From Actinomyces sp. (GTDB lineage: Bacteria > Actinomycetota > Acidimicrobiia > Acidimicrobiales > Aldehydirespiratoraceae), in contig RFFY01000727.1 in assembly GCA_003697065.1 (NCBI GenBank), positions 1 to 5,943 on the forward strand: DNA of 5,943 nucleotides, read 5' to 3'. Made by a program: the position numbers and the translations under genes. The notes below the pieces were generated by a model. That model had not been told where the DNA came from. It worked only from the letters and a program-made list of their open reading frames with translations, and searched no databases. This document shows positions 5,052-5,943 of this stretch, one piece after another (within the stretch, counting starts at the first letter, position 1; each line of letters starts with the position of its first letter).

Positions 5052-5943
5052 ATGCCGTCGCCGCCTCGTCGAGGACCCGTGGGCGTGGCCCGTTCCGGGG
5101 TGACCTTTGTCGTCACCGTCGCGCGCCGGGTCACCGACCACCACACCATGCTCGTGGCCAGCGGCGTGGCCTTCTCCTGCCTCATCGGCCTCGTACCCGC
5201 CCTGCTGGCCGTGGTCGCCGTGTACGGGCTCGTGGCCTCCCCCGCCGACGTCGAGGCCAACCTCGCCCCCCTCGTCGACGCCCTGCCCCCGGAGGCGGGC
5301 CAGCTCATCGTCGACCAGCTCCGCAAGCTCACCGCCGTCGACCGCACCCAGGTCACCGCCGGCCTCGTCATCGGTCTCGTCGGTGCCGCCTGGGCGGTGT
5401 CCAACGCCCTCAACTCGATCGTGATGGCGATCCGGATCGCCCACGAGATCCCCAGCCCCCACACCTGGGTGCGGGGCCGGATCTTCGCCCTGCGTCTGAG
5501 CCTCATCGCCATCTTGGCCACGGCGAGCATGATCTGGCTCGTCGTCGTGCTGCCCGAGGTCCTCGACCGGGTCGACGCCGGCGACGAGCTGCGTCACCTC
5601 CTGTCGATCGGGCGCTGGGTCGTCGTGTTCGTCCTGTCGACCCTGGCCCTCGGCGTGCTGTACAAGACCGTGCTCAGCCACGACGGGGCGCGCCGGCGCA
5701 CCGTGAGCACGGGCGCCGTCGTCGGCACCAGCTTGTGGGTGGTGAGCACCTGGGGGCTCGACGTCGTCTACGGGCGTCTCGACTCGCTCCACTCCAGCTT
5801 CGGTCCCCTCGCCGCCGTCTTCGCCCTCATGGCGTGGCTCTACCTGTCGGCCCTGTCGGCGCTTCTCGGCGCCGAGATCGATGGCGCCCTGCACCACTTC
5901 ACCTACCCGGCGGGCGTCGACGAGGCGCCGGTCGACCTCGATC
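5052..5943 (+). CDS. YihY/BrkB-family inner membrane protein, 3' end beyond window
   Basis: 297 residues are present and open at the right edge; the family is usually about 280-320 residues, so only the hydrophilic C-terminal tail is missing. Six hydrophobic segments are visible: about 34-61 (ASGVAFSCLIGLVPALLAVV), 101-128, 147-170, 188-208, 220-240 and 252-278. The diagnostic family ending is present: a YGRLDSLHSSFGPLAAVF region leading to WLYLSALSALLGAEID. This superfamily was once misnamed ribonuclease BN; members are multi-pass membrane proteins of poorly defined role, probably in envelope function or transport. The usual final Asn of the GAExN motif is Asp here. The start at ATG 5052 is preferred; GTG codons at 5079, 5085 and 5100 are in-frame alternatives that would trim the Pro/Arg-rich N-terminus. 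It is separated from the propeller gene by 106 nt containing a hairpin, so it is probably its own transcription unit. Confidence 0.88.
   Translation, partial: MPSPPRRGPVGVARSGVTFVVTVARRVTDHHTMLVASGVAFSCLIGLVPALLAVVAVYGLVASPADVEANLAPLVDALPPEAGQLIVDQLRKLTAVDRTQVTAGLVIGLVGAAWAVSNALNSIVMAIRIAHEIPSPHTWVRGRIFALRLSLIAILATASMIWLVVVLPEVLDRVDAGDELRHLLSIGRWVVVFVLSTLALGVLYKTVLSHDGARRRTVSTGAVVGTSLWVVSTWGLDVVYGRLDSLHSSFGPLAAVFALMAWLYLSALSALLGAEIDGALHHFTYPAGVDEAPVDLD

Noticed and set aside
5426..5441. Perfect 16-bp palindrome (GGCGATCC and its complement) inside the YihY gene
   Set aside because: It encodes ordinary residues in frame (AIRIA), and a palindrome of this length is not surprising in about 6 kb of GC-rich DNA.
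3593..5530. Minus-strand open frame of 645 codons across the propeller and YihY genes
   Set aside because: Low-complexity composition (Gly, Val, Asp, Arg), spans two unrelated plus-strand genes, and has no recognisable domain; an antisense shadow of high-GC coding DNA.
4875..5897. Minus-strand open frame of 340 codons opposite the YihY gene
   Set aside because: It is rich in Asp, Glu, Gly and His, the reverse image of hydrophobic codons in a membrane protein; the plus-strand family match is decisive.

Overview
The window is very GC-rich, with G or C at nearly every third codon position. It carries protein families common in Actinomycetota: a crotonase ending in a KRPP-W-GR tail, an SDR with an NQSSTAAW motif, TetR regulators, and TANNNT-type -10 elements with some leaderless-looking starts. 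I infer a high-GC actinobacterium, possibly of the Acidimicrobiia type; the sequence alone does not fix the taxon. No mobile element, CRISPR array, tRNA or rRNA is visible, and codon use looks uniform, so this reads as chromosomal metabolic DNA rather than an island.

Left part (1-401): the 5' end of a minus-strand molybdopterin oxidoreductase with an N-terminal [4Fe-4S] Cys motif runs off the left edge. A 126-bp divergent intergenic region follows. It holds two interlocking inverted repeats and -10-like hexamers facing both ways.

Middle left (402-2709, plus strand): three co-directional genes are spaced by about 50 nt. They are an HSD17B10-like short-chain dehydrogenase (probable 3-hydroxyacyl-CoA dehydrogenase), an enoyl-CoA hydratase that appears to start at CTG, and a TetR-family regulator. 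The hydratase product is the natural substrate class of the dehydrogenase, so the pair can carry two successive beta-oxidation steps. The TetR protein is a likely local acyl-CoA-responsive repressor, and the inverted repeats upstream of the first gene are its best candidate operator.

Middle right (2767-4945): a second, different SDR lies on the minus strand, convergent with the TetR gene. It is divergent from a 454-residue protein with no recognised family name that looks like a beta-propeller. The 70-bp divergent region contains a well-spaced -35/-10 pair for the SDR.

Right part (4946-5943): a GC-rich perfect hairpin lies after the propeller gene, followed by a YihY/BrkB-family membrane protein that is open at the right edge with only its C-terminal tail missing.

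I see no convincing new multi-gene system. The points most worth checking are the propeller protein of unknown role, the putative CTG start, the nested operator-like repeats, and the leaderless-type start of the molybdopterin enzyme.
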